DNA of 64,000 bases from MAG-120531 sp038125995 (GCA_038125995.1 JAYPEX010000007.1:62001-126000); one strand, 5' to 3'. Numbered from the stretch's first letter, positions 1 through 8,727 are shown. Numbers and translations: made by a program. The notes: a model not told the origin generated them from the sequence alone.

Positions 1-264
1 GATGTCTTGAGTTCCGCATATGAATCGAACAGAAGACATTCCAAATCCATGGGTATCCAAGGCTTTTTTTGCAGCCTCAACCACCTGCGGGTGAGAGGAG
101 AGTCCCAAATAGTTGTTGGAGCACAAATTGATAAGCTTACTCCCATCGGTAAGGTCTACTTCAGCTCCTTGTTTGGAACTGATGATTCGTTCTTTTTTAT
201 ACAAGCCATCGGCTTCTATCTGATCTAATTCATTTTGTAGAAATGTGTTAAAAGTAGGGTTCAT
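1..264 (-). CDS. kbl: glycine C-acetyltransferase (2-amino-3-ketobutyrate CoA ligase), N-terminal part
   Basis: Only the first 88 residues are in the window; the gene runs off the left edge. The translation begins MNPTFNTFLQNELDQI and carries the family hallmarks NNYLGLSSHP and GFGMSSVRFICGTQ, typical of the alpha-oxoamine synthase family and specifically of Kbl. The family is PLP-dependent and makes glycine and acetyl-CoA from 2-amino-3-oxobutyrate in threonine breakdown. The PLP lysine would lie outside the window. The ATG follows directly on the TAA stop of the upstream helicase gene (no spacer), so the two are probably co-transcribed. Related AONS-family enzymes (BioF) are less likely because of the GFGMSSVRFICGTQ string. 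Confidence 0.9.
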   Translation of the reverse strand, partial: MNPTFNTFLQNELDQIEADGLYKKERIISSKQGAEVDLTDGSKLINLCSNNYLGLSSHPQVVEAAKKALDTHGFGMSSVRFICGTQDI

Positions 265-3200
265 TTAAGTAACATTTTTGATGGTTATTTCTTTGTGTAT
301 ATAAACGATTAGCTTTTTTCTTATCGTATAGTTCAATTCCTCTAAAGCCCTCGCATAAAGATCGAGTTGCTGAATGTGATCCTCTCGCTCCTCCCCAGTT
401 TTATAATCGATAATCACCACCTCTTTATCCATAAACACCAAACGGTCAGGACGAAGTTCCAATCCATCTTTTGTGAAGATTCGCTGCTCGTTTACAGAGG
501 TGATCTCCTTTTTGTAATAATCTTTTAAATCGGGATGAGAAACAATTTCAGCTCCCTTGATCAAGTAGGGTTCTTTTTCCTCAAAGGGGTATTCCTCTAA
601 TAATTTGACTCCAGCGTAATCCAAATCCTCTTCACAGTAAACAAACTCCAGGAATCGATGCCAAGTAGTACCGGCTTCTTTAGCCTTGTATGTGGCGTCA
701 TCTAGCAATAATTTTTCGTGAGTGAGCAAGCTATAGGAAGCCTCTTTTTTATGGGAATATCTAAAGCTGAGCTCTTCTCCTTCCAAGAGCGGTTTTGATT
801 TAAGTTCTAGAGCTTCAATGCTGCCTATTTGGTACTGCATTCCCTGATCCCAATCGGATTGTTTTTCTAGATAAGAATACAAGAGGTGAGAAATGGTTCC
901 TTCTCTGAACTGATCACTGCTGTTGAAATCCCAATTGGATAGGATCACTAGGCCTTTGATTGCTCTTGTGAGTGCCACATAGAGAATGTTCAAACTGTCC
1001 ATACGCTTGAGGCGATCTTCTGATTGAACCAATTCCGCAGTTGATGCACTAAAATTTTCAAGAGTTTTATTTTTATTAAAGAGCAACTGATCAAACCCTG
1101 CAAATTGATTTGGATCGACATCCACCCATAAAACATCAGAGTTTTTTTGAGGGTTAAGTTCTTGTTCGGCAAAAGGAAGAATCACAAATTCAAATTCCAA
1201 TCCCTTTGATTTGTGAACGGTCATCAATTGAACCGCATTGACCGATTTAGGACTTTTAACACTCCACTTTGTTTTGTGGTCTTCCCACAGTTCAAGAAAA
1301 ACAGCAACCCCTAAATTTTGTGTTTGAAGATACTCGTAAACTTGATCCATGAAGTAATTGATATAAGCTGATGCCTGTTCGGCTAATTTAAATCGCTCTA
1401 TAGCATAAGAGAGTGCATCAAAAAGTTCACAAGAACTAAAATACGTCATTGAAAATTCAAAGTGTGCTTCTAAGTGCTGATTAAAATTCTCTAAAGCCAC
1501 CTTAATGTTCTGAGACTGATCAGGGCTCTCTTTATAGAGGTACTCTAAAATGATCACCTGATAATAGGGTTCCTTCGGCCAATTAGAAGCATAGAGTAAA
1601 TCAATTAGAAAACATACTTGTGCACTAGAACTCAAAAGCAAGGACTCCGAAGATATAATGGGGATCTGATTGGTTGTTAAATGTTTTGCCAATTCAACGG
1701 CCTGATCGTTTTTTCGAGTCAACACACAGATATCGGCATAGGAGAATCCACGTTTGATAATTTTCTGAATGTACTCCAGTGTTTTTTGACAGTATTGGAC
1801 AGATCGATCCTCTACCTTGTTCCCCTCTACAAATTCAATTGAAACCCATCCTTCTTCATCGCTGTGATGAACCTTTTGCCTACTGGTGGTTCGGTACAAT
1901 TGTTTTAAATCCTCATCAACTATTAACTTAGCAGTCGATTCAAAAAAGTCATTGTTAAAGTCAACAACGGTCTTTGACGACCTATAATTCGTTTCCAAAT
2001 TGATGGGATCCCCCTCTACTGGAAATGGCTGCTGGGGATTGTTATAGAGCTCAATCAACTGACTTGCAGCACTACCTCTCCATCGATAAATGGCTTGTTT
2101 GGGGTCTCCTACAAGCATGGCTGAGCCCTCTTCGCTACTAAGGGAATTAGATACTAAGGGAATTAAATTCTCCCATTGCAACACAGAGGTGTCTTGAAAT
2201 TCATCGACAAAGAAATGCTTATAGCGTTCTCCAATTCGTTCGTAAATAAAAGGGACTGTCTGTTTTCGAACTACCTCGTAAATGCGTTTGTTAAATTCTG
2301 TAATTGGAAGACTCTGCTGTTCTTGCATCAATTCGTTCAACTCCTGTTGAACCTTAAATATCAAACTAAGCGGCTGTATATTACGATAGGCGTTTTGTAT
2401 AAAATAGAATTCGTTGAGTAGTTTTTGAATCTGTTTTAGTACCTCATTTAATTGAGGTTTGATACGATCAATTGTGTCTCTTTCTGCCTCCGGAGTAGTT
2501 TTATTATAAGGATCTATATTTTCAAAATTGACAAACCACTGTGCTTTGATTTCTTTAGGTCGATCTCCTGTGGCAATTTTTTTTAAGAAATTTGGAAAGG
2601 AGCCTCTGGAAAAGGAATTCATCAAACCGAGATCTTCCAAAATCACTAAGGAATCATTTGCCAGGTCGATTAATCGCTGTTGAATTTCTTTGAGAAGTAT
2701 ACTGCACTGTTGAATCAACTTCTTAAAATTCTCATCTGTCTTGGTCGATAACTGCCCTAAGGCCTTAAAGTGTGTTTCGTCAAAGAGTAATGTAGCGGCA
2801 TCAAATAAATCTTTTGTAATATCCCAGGCTTTATTGTCATCGATTTTTTCCATTGCAAAAGCGACCATTGCCTTTTTTAGGGCCTCGTCTTTAGAGAGTT
2901 TTGAAAACAGTTTTTCTAGACCTTGATTCAAAAAGTCATCACGATCTAATAAGACCTTAAAGGTCGTGGGGAGCTTGAGGTCTTTTGCAAAAGTTTTGAT
3001 CAGACGATGATTGAACTTGTCGATCGTGGCAATGTCAAAATAAGCGTAATTGTGAAGTAGTTCTTTAAGCTTTTTTCGAGATCTTGCCCGAAGGGTTGAT
3101 GCTTCAATGGGACTTTCAGATCCTGTATTGATTTCATCTAAAACCGATTTAAAGAGGTAGTTGTTGGACTCCGTAGCATCTGAAAAGCTTTGAAGCGATT

Positions 3201-3381
3201 CCAAAATTCTCTTTTTCATTTCATCAACTGCCTTATTGGTAAAGGTCAGCCCAAGTATTTCTCTAAAAGGAAGTGAGCGATCATCCCTTAGAATTAAAGA
3301 GAGGTATCGAATGGTCAAAGTAGAGGTCTTTCCTGCACCTGCAGAAGCACTGTAAATTGTATATGGAGACCTCGAGTTCAT
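265..3381 (-). CDS. UvrD/RecB-type helicase-nuclease (AddA-like)
   Basis: A 1038-residue superfamily 1A helicase. Seen: Walker A ASAGAGKT at residues 12-19, the DEFQDTS Walker B block near residue 390, the motif V/VI region with VHKSKGLEFEFV near residue 724, and a C-terminal PD-(D/E)XK nuclease signature (RPDRLVF followed by IIDYKTGEE near 989). This domain order is that of AddA/RecB exonuclease V subunits, which process double-strand breaks for recombination. In Bacteroidota the partner is an AddB-like PD-(D/E)XK protein; none is adjacent here. The gene begins 150 bases from the divergent superoxide dismutase gene, and its stop abuts kbl. AddA versus another UvrD-like paralogue cannot be settled without the partner locus. 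Confidence 0.88.
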   Translation of the reverse strand: MNSRSPYTIYSASAGAGKTSTLTIRYLSLILRDDRSLPFREILGLTFTNKAVDEMKKRILESLQSFSDATESNNYLFKSVLDEINTGSESPIEASTLRARSRKKLKELLHNYAYFDIATIDKFNHRLIKTFAKDLKLPTTFKVLLDRDDFLNQGLEKLFSKLSKDEALKKAMVAFAMEKIDDNKAWDITKDLFDAATLLFDETHFKALGQLSTKTDENFKKLIQQCSILLKEIQQRLIDLANDSLVILEDLGLMNSFSRGSFPNFLKKIATGDRPKEIKAQWFVNFENIDPYNKTTPEAERDTIDRIKPQLNEVLKQIQKLLNEFYFIQNAYRNIQPLSLIFKVQQELNELMQEQQSLPITEFNKRIYEVVRKQTVPFIYERIGERYKHFFVDEFQDTSVLQWENLIPLVSNSLSSEEGSAMLVGDPKQAIYRWRGSAASQLIELYNNPQQPFPVEGDPINLETNYRSSKTVVDFNNDFFESTAKLIVDEDLKQLYRTTSRQKVHHSDEEGWVSIEFVEGNKVEDRSVQYCQKTLEYIQKIIKRGFSYADICVLTRKNDQAVELAKHLTTNQIPIISSESLLLSSSAQVCFLIDLLYASNWPKEPYYQVIILEYLYKESPDQSQNIKVALENFNQHLEAHFEFSMTYFSSCELFDALSYAIERFKLAEQASAYINYFMDQVYEYLQTQNLGVAVFLELWEDHKTKWSVKSPKSVNAVQLMTVHKSKGLEFEFVILPFAEQELNPQKNSDVLWVDVDPNQFAGFDQLLFNKNKTLENFSASTAELVQSEDRLKRMDSLNILYVALTRAIKGLVILSNWDFNSSDQFREGTISHLLYSYLEKQSDWDQGMQYQIGSIEALELKSKPLLEGEELSFRYSHKKEASYSLLTHEKLLLDDATYKAKEAGTTWHRFLEFVYCEEDLDYAGVKLLEEYPFEEKEPYLIKGAEIVSHPDLKDYYKKEITSVNEQRIFTKDGLELRPDRLVFMDKEVVIIDYKTGEEREDHIQQLDLYARALEELNYTIRKKLIVYIHKEITIKNVT

Positions 3382-3497
3382 TCAAAGCAAGTTAATCAAT
3401 CTTGAATTGAATAGAGTTGAATCAATACAGCATTTATTCACAAAATCTTCATCAAAGGATTAACAAAATACTAAGACTTCATTCTTTTATTATTTTG

Positions 3498-3505
3498 TAA
3501 TTTTG
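3498..3505 (+). promoter_or_regulatory. -7 promoter element of the superoxide dismutase gene
   Basis: TAATTTTG matches the Bacteroidota TAnnTTTG element, 26 bases before the ATG. No clear -33 TTG is seen at the usual distance. Confidence 0.5.
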
Positions 3506-3531
3506 AACGACATTAATTAAAAAACACAATT

Positions 3532-4140
3532 ATGGCTTTTGAATTACCACAATTAGATTATGCATATGATGCATTAGAACCCCATATTGATGCTAGAACA
3601 ATGGAAATTCACCATTCAAAACATCACAATGGATATACAACCAACCTCAACAACGCGATTGCTGGGACCGATCTTGAAGGACAATCAATAGAAGCCCTTT
3701 TAGAAGGATTGGATATGAATAACGGTGCCGTAAGAAACAACGGAGGTGGTTTTTACAACCACTCCTTATTTTGGAAATGCTTGTCTCCAAATGGAGGTGG
3801 ACAGCCTTCTGGTGAATTGGCAGCTGCTATCGATGCTGCTTTTGGATCATTTGACACTTTTAAAGATGAATTTGCTAAGGCTGCAGCAACTAGATTTGGA
3901 TCTGGATGGGCATGGCTATGTGTTCACAAAGGTGGAAAAGTAGAGGTATGTTCAAGTGCGAACCAAGACAATCCAATCATGCCAGGAATCGGATGTGGAG
4001 GATTCCCTATCTTAGGATTAGACGTTTGGGAACACGCTTACTACCTCAACTATCAAAACAGAAGACCTGATTACATTCAAGCATTTTTCAATGTGATTAA
4101 CTGGGATTACGTAAGTGAATTATATCAGGCTCATCAATAA
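3532..4140 (+). CDS. superoxide dismutase, Mn/Fe family
   Basis: A 202-residue cytosolic enzyme converting superoxide to peroxide and oxygen. The four metal ligands are visible: His27, His77, Asp164 and His168 (in DVWEHAYY). NGGGFYNHSLFW and the Gln at 145 (NQDNP) resemble Mn-type or cambialistic enzymes more than strict Fe-type ones, but metal choice cannot be settled from sequence. There is no signal peptide. The ATG is supported by the TAATTTTG element upstream and the family N-terminus FELPQLDYAYDALEP. The gene is monocistronic; two hairpins follow it (4158-4184 and 4190-4262). Confidence 0.96.
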   Translation: MAFELPQLDYAYDALEPHIDARTMEIHHSKHHNGYTTNLNNAIAGTDLEGQSIEALLEGLDMNNGAVRNNGGGFYNHSLFWKCLSPNGGGQPSGELAAAIDAAFGSFDTFKDEFAKAAATRFGSGWAWLCVHKGGKVEVCSSANQDNPIMPGIGCGGFPILGLDVWEHAYYLNYQNRRPDYIQAFFNVINWDYVSELYQAHQ

Positions 4141-4157
4141 GCCATAAATAAAGTAAA

Positions 4158-4184
4158 GAAGGCGAAATTTTCCATTTCGCCTTC
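4158..4184 (+). terminator. strong hairpin after the superoxide dismutase gene
   Basis: GAAGGCGAAAT (4158-4168) pairs perfectly with ATTTCGCCTTC (4174-4184) around a 5-base loop. A run of C, not T, follows, so it may act as an mRNA 3' end stabiliser with the next element as the true terminator. Confidence 0.6.
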
Positions 4185-4189
4185 CCCCC

Positions 4190-4262
4190 AAATCTAACCA
4201 ATAACAAGCTATAGGTGCTATCAGCACTACCAAAGTAGCAAACTTATTGGTTAGATTTTTTA
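4190..4262 (+). terminator. 73-base nested inverted repeat with T-run (terminator or structured RNA)
   Basis: AAATCTAACCAATAA (4190-4204) pairs perfectly with TTATTGGTTAGATTT (4244-4258). Inside lie a GCTA/TAGC stem (4208-4211 with 4236-4239) and a GTGCT/AGCAC stem (4215-4219 with 4223-4227). A T-run follows on the plus strand, none on the minus, so the polarity fits termination of the superoxide dismutase transcript. The nested structure is more elaborate than a plain terminator. Confidence 0.55.
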
Positions 4263-4280
4263 TTTTCGATAAACGACCTC

Positions 4281-6179
4281 TTAGTAAGCGCGCTCACTCT
4301 TTCCTTCGTAGAAGTTGACAAAGGCTCTGTTGACCACTCGATTTCCTCCAGGAGTAGGATAATCTCCAGTAAAATACCAATCTCCTAGATGCTTGGGACA
4401 AGCCTTGTGTAGATTTTCAATCGATTGAAATACAATTTCAACCTCAGCATTAATTTCCTCAGAGGTCAATAGCTCAGAAATCTTTTTAGAGATTTGATCT
4501 GTTGTAAATGGAGCGTAAAAATCCTTGACGTAATTGATGACATCTACATCCTTAGAAACGAGTTGCGTCAAGCATTTTTTGTAGATCTCTTCCACCTTAT
4601 CCATACTGTTGTGATCCTTATGTAACTCAAGAGCTGCTCTAAAGGCGATGAAATCCTCAAGTTTTGCCATATCAATTCCGTAACAGTCTGGATAACGAAT
4701 CTGTGGAGCTGAAGAAACCACAACGATTTTCTTAGGACCTAAACGGTCTAGTATTTTAATGATACTCTTTTTAAGAGTGGTTCCTCTTACAATACTATCG
4801 TCAATAATCACGAGGTTGTCATCTTTTCTGACTGATCCATAAGTGATATCGTATACGTGGGCCACTAGATCGTCACGGCCACTGTCTTGAGTGATAAAGG
4901 TTCGAAGCTTGGCATCTTTGATCGCTACTTTTTCGATTCGTGGACGTATGTCTAAAATTTCGTGAACCTCCTCACTACTGAGTTGTCTTCCTCCCTGGAG
5001 GATCATCTCCTCTTTCTTTTTATTGAGGTAGCGCTGTGCAGCTCTAACCATTCCAAAAAACGAAGTTTCAGCAGTATTAGGGATGTATGAAAATACGGTG
5101 TTTTTTAAATCGTAATCGATACAATTTAAAATCTGAGGGAAGATCAGTTTTCCAAGAGTTTTGCGCTCTTGGTAAATTTCCATATCCGATCCTCTTGAAA
5201 AGTAAATGCGTTCAAATGAACATGATTTGCGCTCTCTTGGTTCTAGAATTTGATGCTGTGCAAAACTTCCGTCCTTTTTAATAATAAGTGCATGACCAGG
5301 ATCGATCTCATGAACAGATTCGAATGAAGTATTGAATACCGTTTGAATCACTGCACGCTCTGAGGCTACCACTATTACTTCATCATCAGCATAGTAAAAG
5401 GCAGGTCTAATTCCAGAAGGATCTCTCAAAACAAAGGAATCTCCATGACCAATCATGCCGGCCATTGCATATCCTCCATCCCAATTTTTTGCAGCCTTCT
5501 CTAATATTTTGTGAACTTTTAAGCGCTCGGCAATGATGACCGATGCCTCCTTCTTAGATACCCCTTCTTTCTTGAGTTTTTTGTAGAGCTTTAAAACCGC
5601 ATCGTCTAAAAAGTGACCTATTTTCTCCATCACAGTCACGGTGTCGGCCATCTCTTTTGGATGCTGTCCAAGTTCCACTAAACCTTCGAAGAGTTCTTTA
5701 ACGTTGGTCATGTTAAAGTTCCCGGCAACGATTAAGTTACGATGCATCCAATTGTTTTGTCTAATGAAGGGATGTACTGATTCTATTGAGTTTTTACCAA
5801 AAGTTCCGTAGCGAACGTGACCTAAGAGCACCTCGCCTATATAAGGAATATTTTCTTTCTGTAATTGAACATCATTCTTATACTCAGGGTGTTCTTCAAA
5901 GGCCGAATTAATTCTCGAATTAATCTGCTCGAAGATATCTTGAATCGGTTGTTGTTTTGCCGATCGCACACGACTCATAAAACGTTGCCCTGGCTTCGTA
6001 TCGAGTTTAATGCTCGCAAATCCAGCACCGTCTTGACCTCTGTTGTGTTGTTTCTCCAACATGAGGTACATTTTATTGACTCCGTAAAAGGCTGAACCGT
6101 ATTTTTCTTGGTAGTAGGAAAGCGGTTTTAGTAGTCGAATGTGTGCAATTCCACACTCGTGTTTGATGGCATCACTCAT
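4281..6179 (-). CDS. amidophosphoribosyltransferase family protein, long form
   Basis: A 632-residue protein with an N-terminal class II glutamine amidotransferase domain (HECGIAHI, nucleophile Cys9 after an 8-residue leader) and a type I phosphoribosyltransferase domain with the PRPP motif VIIDDSIVRGTT near residue 460. The family makes 5-phosphoribosylamine from PRPP and glutamine, the first step of purine synthesis. It is clearly longer than classical PurF (about 470-500 residues), with extra sequence between the domains and at the C-terminus. I recall this long form as a second PurF-like protein in Flavobacteriia, so whether it is the housekeeping enzyme is uncertain. A -7 element lies 4 bases before the ATG. 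purN downstream on the same strand fits a purine context. Confidence 0.85.
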   Translation of the reverse strand: MSDAIKHECGIAHIRLLKPLSYYQEKYGSAFYGVNKMYLMLEKQHNRGQDGAGFASIKLDTKPGQRFMSRVRSAKQQPIQDIFEQINSRINSAFEEHPEYKNDVQLQKENIPYIGEVLLGHVRYGTFGKNSIESVHPFIRQNNWMHRNLIVAGNFNMTNVKELFEGLVELGQHPKEMADTVTVMEKIGHFLDDAVLKLYKKLKKEGVSKKEASVIIAERLKVHKILEKAAKNWDGGYAMAGMIGHGDSFVLRDPSGIRPAFYYADDEVIVVASERAVIQTVFNTSFESVHEIDPGHALIIKKDGSFAQHQILEPRERKSCSFERIYFSRGSDMEIYQERKTLGKLIFPQILNCIDYDLKNTVFSYIPNTAETSFFGMVRAAQRYLNKKKEEMILQGGRQLSSEEVHEILDIRPRIEKVAIKDAKLRTFITQDSGRDDLVAHVYDITYGSVRKDDNLVIIDDSIVRGTTLKKSIIKILDRLGPKKIVVVSSAPQIRYPDCYGIDMAKLEDFIAFRAALELHKDHNSMDKVEEIYKKCLTQLVSKDVDVINYVKDFYAPFTTDQISKKISELLTSEEINAEVEIVFQSIENLHKACPKHLGDWYFTGDYPTPGGNRVVNRAFVNFYEGKSERAY

Positions 6180-6183
6180 ATGG

Positions 6184-6191
6184 CAAAGGTA
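6184..6191 (-). promoter_or_regulatory. -7 element almost touching the amidophosphoribosyltransferase start
   Basis: On the minus strand TACCTTTG matches TAnnTTTG and is followed by CCAT and then the ATG. The transcript would start at or within a base or two of the start codon. Confidence 0.55.
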
Positions 6192-6212
6192 TGAATTCCT
6201 TTAGAAATTAAA

Positions 6213-7139
6213 CTATTTAATGTCGATATCAAATTGGGTCAACGATTTAAATTGATCCAATCTTCGTGCGATCTCTTCTTTACCAACGTTTTCAATTCTA
6301 AGGGTTCCAAATTTTTCAACACAGAATGATCCCATATTGGAGCCGTGTACCACAGCGTTCTTTAAATTTTCAAATGAACTATTTTTGGTCTGAGCTAAAT
6401 AACCGATGAATCCTCCTGCAAAACTATCTCCAGCCCCTGTTGGATCAAATACTTCTTCAAGTGGTAAAGCTGGGGCAAAAAAAGCATTTCCATTGTGAAA
6501 TAGTAAAGCGCCATGCTCTCCTTTTTTAATCACTACATACTCAGGTCCCATCCGATGAATCTTCTGAGCTGCTTTTACAAGTGAATACTCTTCTGATAAC
6601 TGTCGTGCCTCTTCGTCATTGATGGTAATCACATCAACTTTTGCAATAACCTGATGCAATTCCTCCAAGGTATGATCCATCCAAAAGTTCATCGTGTCTA
6701 AAACGATCATCTTTGGTTTGGTCTCCATCTGATCGATGACAGAAAGTTGGACAGCTGGAGCTAAATTTCCCAGCATCAAAAAATCCGCATCTCTGTATTC
6801 TTGTGGAACTACAGGTTTAAAATCAGCAAGGACATTAAGCTCTGTTACAAGTGTGTCTCTTGAATTGAGATCATTGTGATACTTTCCGCTCCAAAAGAAG
6901 GTCTTTCCACCTGCTACAATTTCTACTCCATCTAAGTTCATACCCTTTGAAGCTAACATATCGAGATCTTCTTGAGGAAAATCTTCTCCGACTACCGATA
7001 CTAAGGCGATATCATTATCAAAATTAGAGGCCGCCAAACCTATATAGGTTGCTGCTCCTCCTAAAATTTTATCTGTTTGACCAAATGGAGATTCAATTGC
7101 ATCAAAGGCGATGGTTCCAACAACTACTAATTTTCCCAT
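6213..7139 (-). CDS. PfkB-family carbohydrate/nucleoside kinase
   Basis: A 308-residue ribokinase-fold kinase. The N-terminal glycine-rich substrate lid (KILGGAATYIGLAA) and the C-terminal ATP-binding/catalytic motif DPTGAGDSFAGG near residue 234 are both present, the Asp of GAGD being the catalytic base. Substrate cannot be read from sequence; the subfamily resembles adenosine/sugar kinases of Bacteroidota. It lies between rnhA and the amidophosphoribosyltransferase gene on the same strand, with its own promoter element (7154-7161). A role near nucleotide metabolism is an inference from the neighbours. Confidence 0.88.
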   Translation of the reverse strand: MGKLVVVGTIAFDAIESPFGQTDKILGGAATYIGLAASNFDNDIALVSVVGEDFPQEDLDMLASKGMNLDGVEIVAGGKTFFWSGKYHNDLNSRDTLVTELNVLADFKPVVPQEYRDADFLMLGNLAPAVQLSVIDQMETKPKMIVLDTMNFWMDHTLEELHQVIAKVDVITINDEEARQLSEEYSLVKAAQKIHRMGPEYVVIKKGEHGALLFHNGNAFFAPALPLEEVFDPTGAGDSFAGGFIGYLAQTKNSSFENLKNAVVHGSNMGSFCVEKFGTLRIENVGKEEIARRLDQFKSLTQFDIDIK

Positions 7140-7153
7140 GTATTATTTTTTTG

Positions 7154-7161
7154 CAAATATA
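7154..7161 (-). promoter_or_regulatory. -7 element of the PfkB kinase gene
   Basis: TATATTTG on the minus strand, 14 bases before the ATG at 7139, matches TAnnTTTG. Confidence 0.55.
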
Positions 7162-7182
7162 GGGCTTCCTTAGGAACTAAAC

Positions 7183-7668
7183 TCAAAAAAGATCGCTTTG
7201 TAAACTCGCTTCAAATCCACTGTCGATAAGGAGCTCGCCTTTTTTATAGGCATTCACTGCTAGGGCATCACAGCGTTCGTTTTGAGGGTGATCATTGTGT
7301 CCCTTAATCCAGTGAAATGAAACATGATGACTCTTGGACACTTTGAGGTATTCTTTCCACAAATCCACATTTTTTTTGGCCTTAAAAGCGGTTTGCTGCC
7401 ATCGATCCAACCATTTTTTTTCAATGGCATCGACTACGTATTTTGAATCGGTGTAGACTTCAACAATGAGGTTTGGTTTTTTGAGCTTTTTGAGCGCTTC
7501 AATCACAGCGAGAAGCTCCATGCGATTATTGGTGGTGTGTTGAAATCCTTGAGCAAATTCTTTTTTGTAAGGTTTTCCAACCCACTCCATTACAATACCG
7601 TAGCCTCCTGGCCCTGGGTTCCCGCTAGCCGCTCCATCGGTGTAAATATGTACCTGAGCTTTAGACAT
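7183..7668 (-). CDS. rnhA: ribonuclease HI
   Basis: A 161-residue endonuclease cutting the RNA strand of RNA-DNA hybrids. Catalytic acidic residues are visible: Asp11 (IYTDGAASGNPG), Glu51 (NNRMEL), Asp74 (VYTDSKYV) and Asp134 (NERCDALA), with His124 in WIKGHNDHP. Length and motif order match E. coli RNase HI, plus a short C-terminal tail. Its ATG overlaps the end of purN by 8 bases, implying translational coupling. Confidence 0.97.
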   Translation of the reverse strand: MSKAQVHIYTDGAASGNPGPGGYGIVMEWVGKPYKKEFAQGFQHTTNNRMELLAVIEALKKLKKPNLIVEVYTDSKYVVDAIEKKWLDRWQQTAFKAKKNVDLWKEYLKVSKSHHVSFHWIKGHNDHPQNERCDALAVNAYKKGELLIDSGFEASLQSDLF

Positions 7669-8227
7669 CTAATAAGTTTGCGATGGCTTTAGGGAAGTGC
7701 TCATACTCTAATGAGTGAACTTTTTGAGCTATGTCTTCTGGAGAATCTGTCTCACTGATTTGAACAGCGTGTTGTTCGATAAGGTCTCCATTGTCATAGT
7801 GTTCATCTACGAAGTGAATGCTGATTCCAGACTGTTGTTCACCCGCCTGCTTAACAGCCCGATGTACATTCATTCCGTACATCCCTTTTCCGCCGTAATT
7901 GGGCAGTAATGCGGGGTGTATATTAACAATTTTTTGTCTAAATCCCTCGATTAAATCATCAGGTATCTTTTTGAGATATCCCGCTAAAACGATCAAATCA
8001 AGCTTTTGTCCCAAGAGAATGTCTCTTATAAAACCCGGTGTTTGAAGTGCTTGGGGACTTAAATAGATCAACGGTATTCCCAATCGTTTACAGCGATCTA
8101 TAACACCTGCATTTATATTGTTAGTCAACACAGAAACTATTTCAACGTTTTTATTTTGATCAAAATAGGCTGCAATATTTTCTACATTTGATCCTGAACC
8201 AGAGGCAAAAAGAGAAATTCGTTTCAT
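7661..8227 (-). CDS. purN: phosphoribosylglycinamide formyltransferase
   Basis: A 188-residue enzyme that formylates GAR with 10-formyl-THF in step three of purine synthesis. Seen: the N-terminal phosphate loop SGSGSN (residues 9-14), the catalytic Asn102 and His104 in VNIHPALLPNYGGKG, and the acidic loop DEHYDNGD (141-148) holding the catalytic Asp. The reading frame starts at ATG 8227, with a TAGTTTTG -7 element 16 bases upstream. It overlaps rnhA by 8 bases. Confidence 0.97.
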   Translation of the reverse strand: MKRISLFASGSGSNVENIAAYFDQNKNVEIVSVLTNNINAGVIDRCKRLGIPLIYLSPQALQTPGFIRDILLGQKLDLIVLAGYLKKIPDDLIEGFRQKIVNIHPALLPNYGGKGMYGMNVHRAVKQAGEQQSGISIHFVDEHYDNGDLIEQHAVQISETDSPEDIAQKVHSLEYEHFPKAIANLLDV

Positions 8228-8243
8228 TTTTTAGCTGTTTTTT

Positions 8244-8251
8244 CAAAACTA
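8244..8251 (-). promoter_or_regulatory. -7 element of purN-rnhA
   Basis: TAGTTTTG on the minus strand matches TAnnTTTG, 16 bases from the purN ATG. Confidence 0.5.
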
Positions 8252-8311
8252 TAGGTCTTGCGAAATTATCCATTTTTAGCAGGATTCTCTAACAAATGAC
8301 CAAAATAAAAT

Positions 8312-8334
8312 CACTTTTTAAAAGATTAAAAGTG
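8312..8334. promoter_or_regulatory. inverted repeat upstream of the acpP promoter
   Basis: CACTTTT (8312-8318) and AAAAGTG (8328-8334) form a perfect 7-base inverted repeat with a 9-base spacer, 20 bases before the acpP -7 element, where an activator or repressor could bind. The AT-rich composition makes chance a real alternative. Confidence 0.3.
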
Positions 8335-8353
8335 CTATTAACTAAAGTTTTTT

Positions 8354-8361
8354 TACTTTTG
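8354..8361 (+). promoter_or_regulatory. -7 element of acpP
   Basis: TACTTTTG matches TAnnTTTG, 33 bases before the acpP ATG. Confidence 0.55.
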
Positions 8362-8394
8362 TCCCCATAAAGATTAATAAAAACCAAAAAAATT

Positions 8395-8628
8395 ATGTCA
8401 GACATTGCATCAAGAGTAAAGGCTATTATTGTAGATAAATTAGGTGTAGATGAAAACGAAGTTGTAGCTGAAGCTAGCTTTACTAACGACCTAGGAGCCG
8501 ATTCATTGGACACTGTTGAGTTGATAATGGAATTTGAAAAGGAATTTGATATTCAAATCCCTGACGATCAAGCAGAAAACATCGCAACTGTAGGTCAAGC
8601 AATCAGCTATATCGAAGACGCTAAATAG
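8395..8628 (+). CDS. acpP: acyl carrier protein
   Basis: A 77-residue acidic four-helix protein that carries growing fatty acyl chains. The 4'-phosphopantetheine attachment serine is Ser37 in LGADSLDTVE. It has its own promoter and terminator (8658-8693), so it can be expressed at a higher level than fabF, which has a separate promoter. The acpP-fabF-rnc order is a widely conserved bacterial arrangement. Confidence 0.98.
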   Translation: MSDIASRVKAIIVDKLGVDENEVVAEASFTNDLGADSLDTVELIMEFEKEFDIQIPDDQAENIATVGQAISYIEDAK

Positions 8629-8657
8629 TCTTTGACCTAGTACATTAAAAAACATTT

Positions 8658-8693
8658 TTATCCATGTAGCTTCGTGTTACATGGATAATTTTT
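8658..8693 (+). terminator. intrinsic terminator after acpP
   Basis: TTATCCATGT (8658-8667) pairs with ACATGGATAA (8679-8688), followed by a run of eight T. Confidence 0.85.
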
Positions 8694-8700
8694 TTTATTT

Positions 8701-8708
8701 TATCTTTG
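8701..8708 (+). promoter_or_regulatory. -7 element of fabF
   Basis: TATCTTTG matches TAnnTTTG, just after the acpP terminator and 19 bases before the fabF ATG. Confidence 0.6.
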
Positions 8709-8727
8709 AAATATAATTACAAAGACT

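Noticed and set aside
7..228. Plus-strand frame at the left edge.
   Set aside because: The minus strand encodes a clear kbl start here; the plus frame has no family features.
8312..8334. Whether the acpP inverted repeat is a FapR-type site.
   Set aside because: Sequence does not match known FapR operators, and FapR is not expected here; only kept as a weak generic site.
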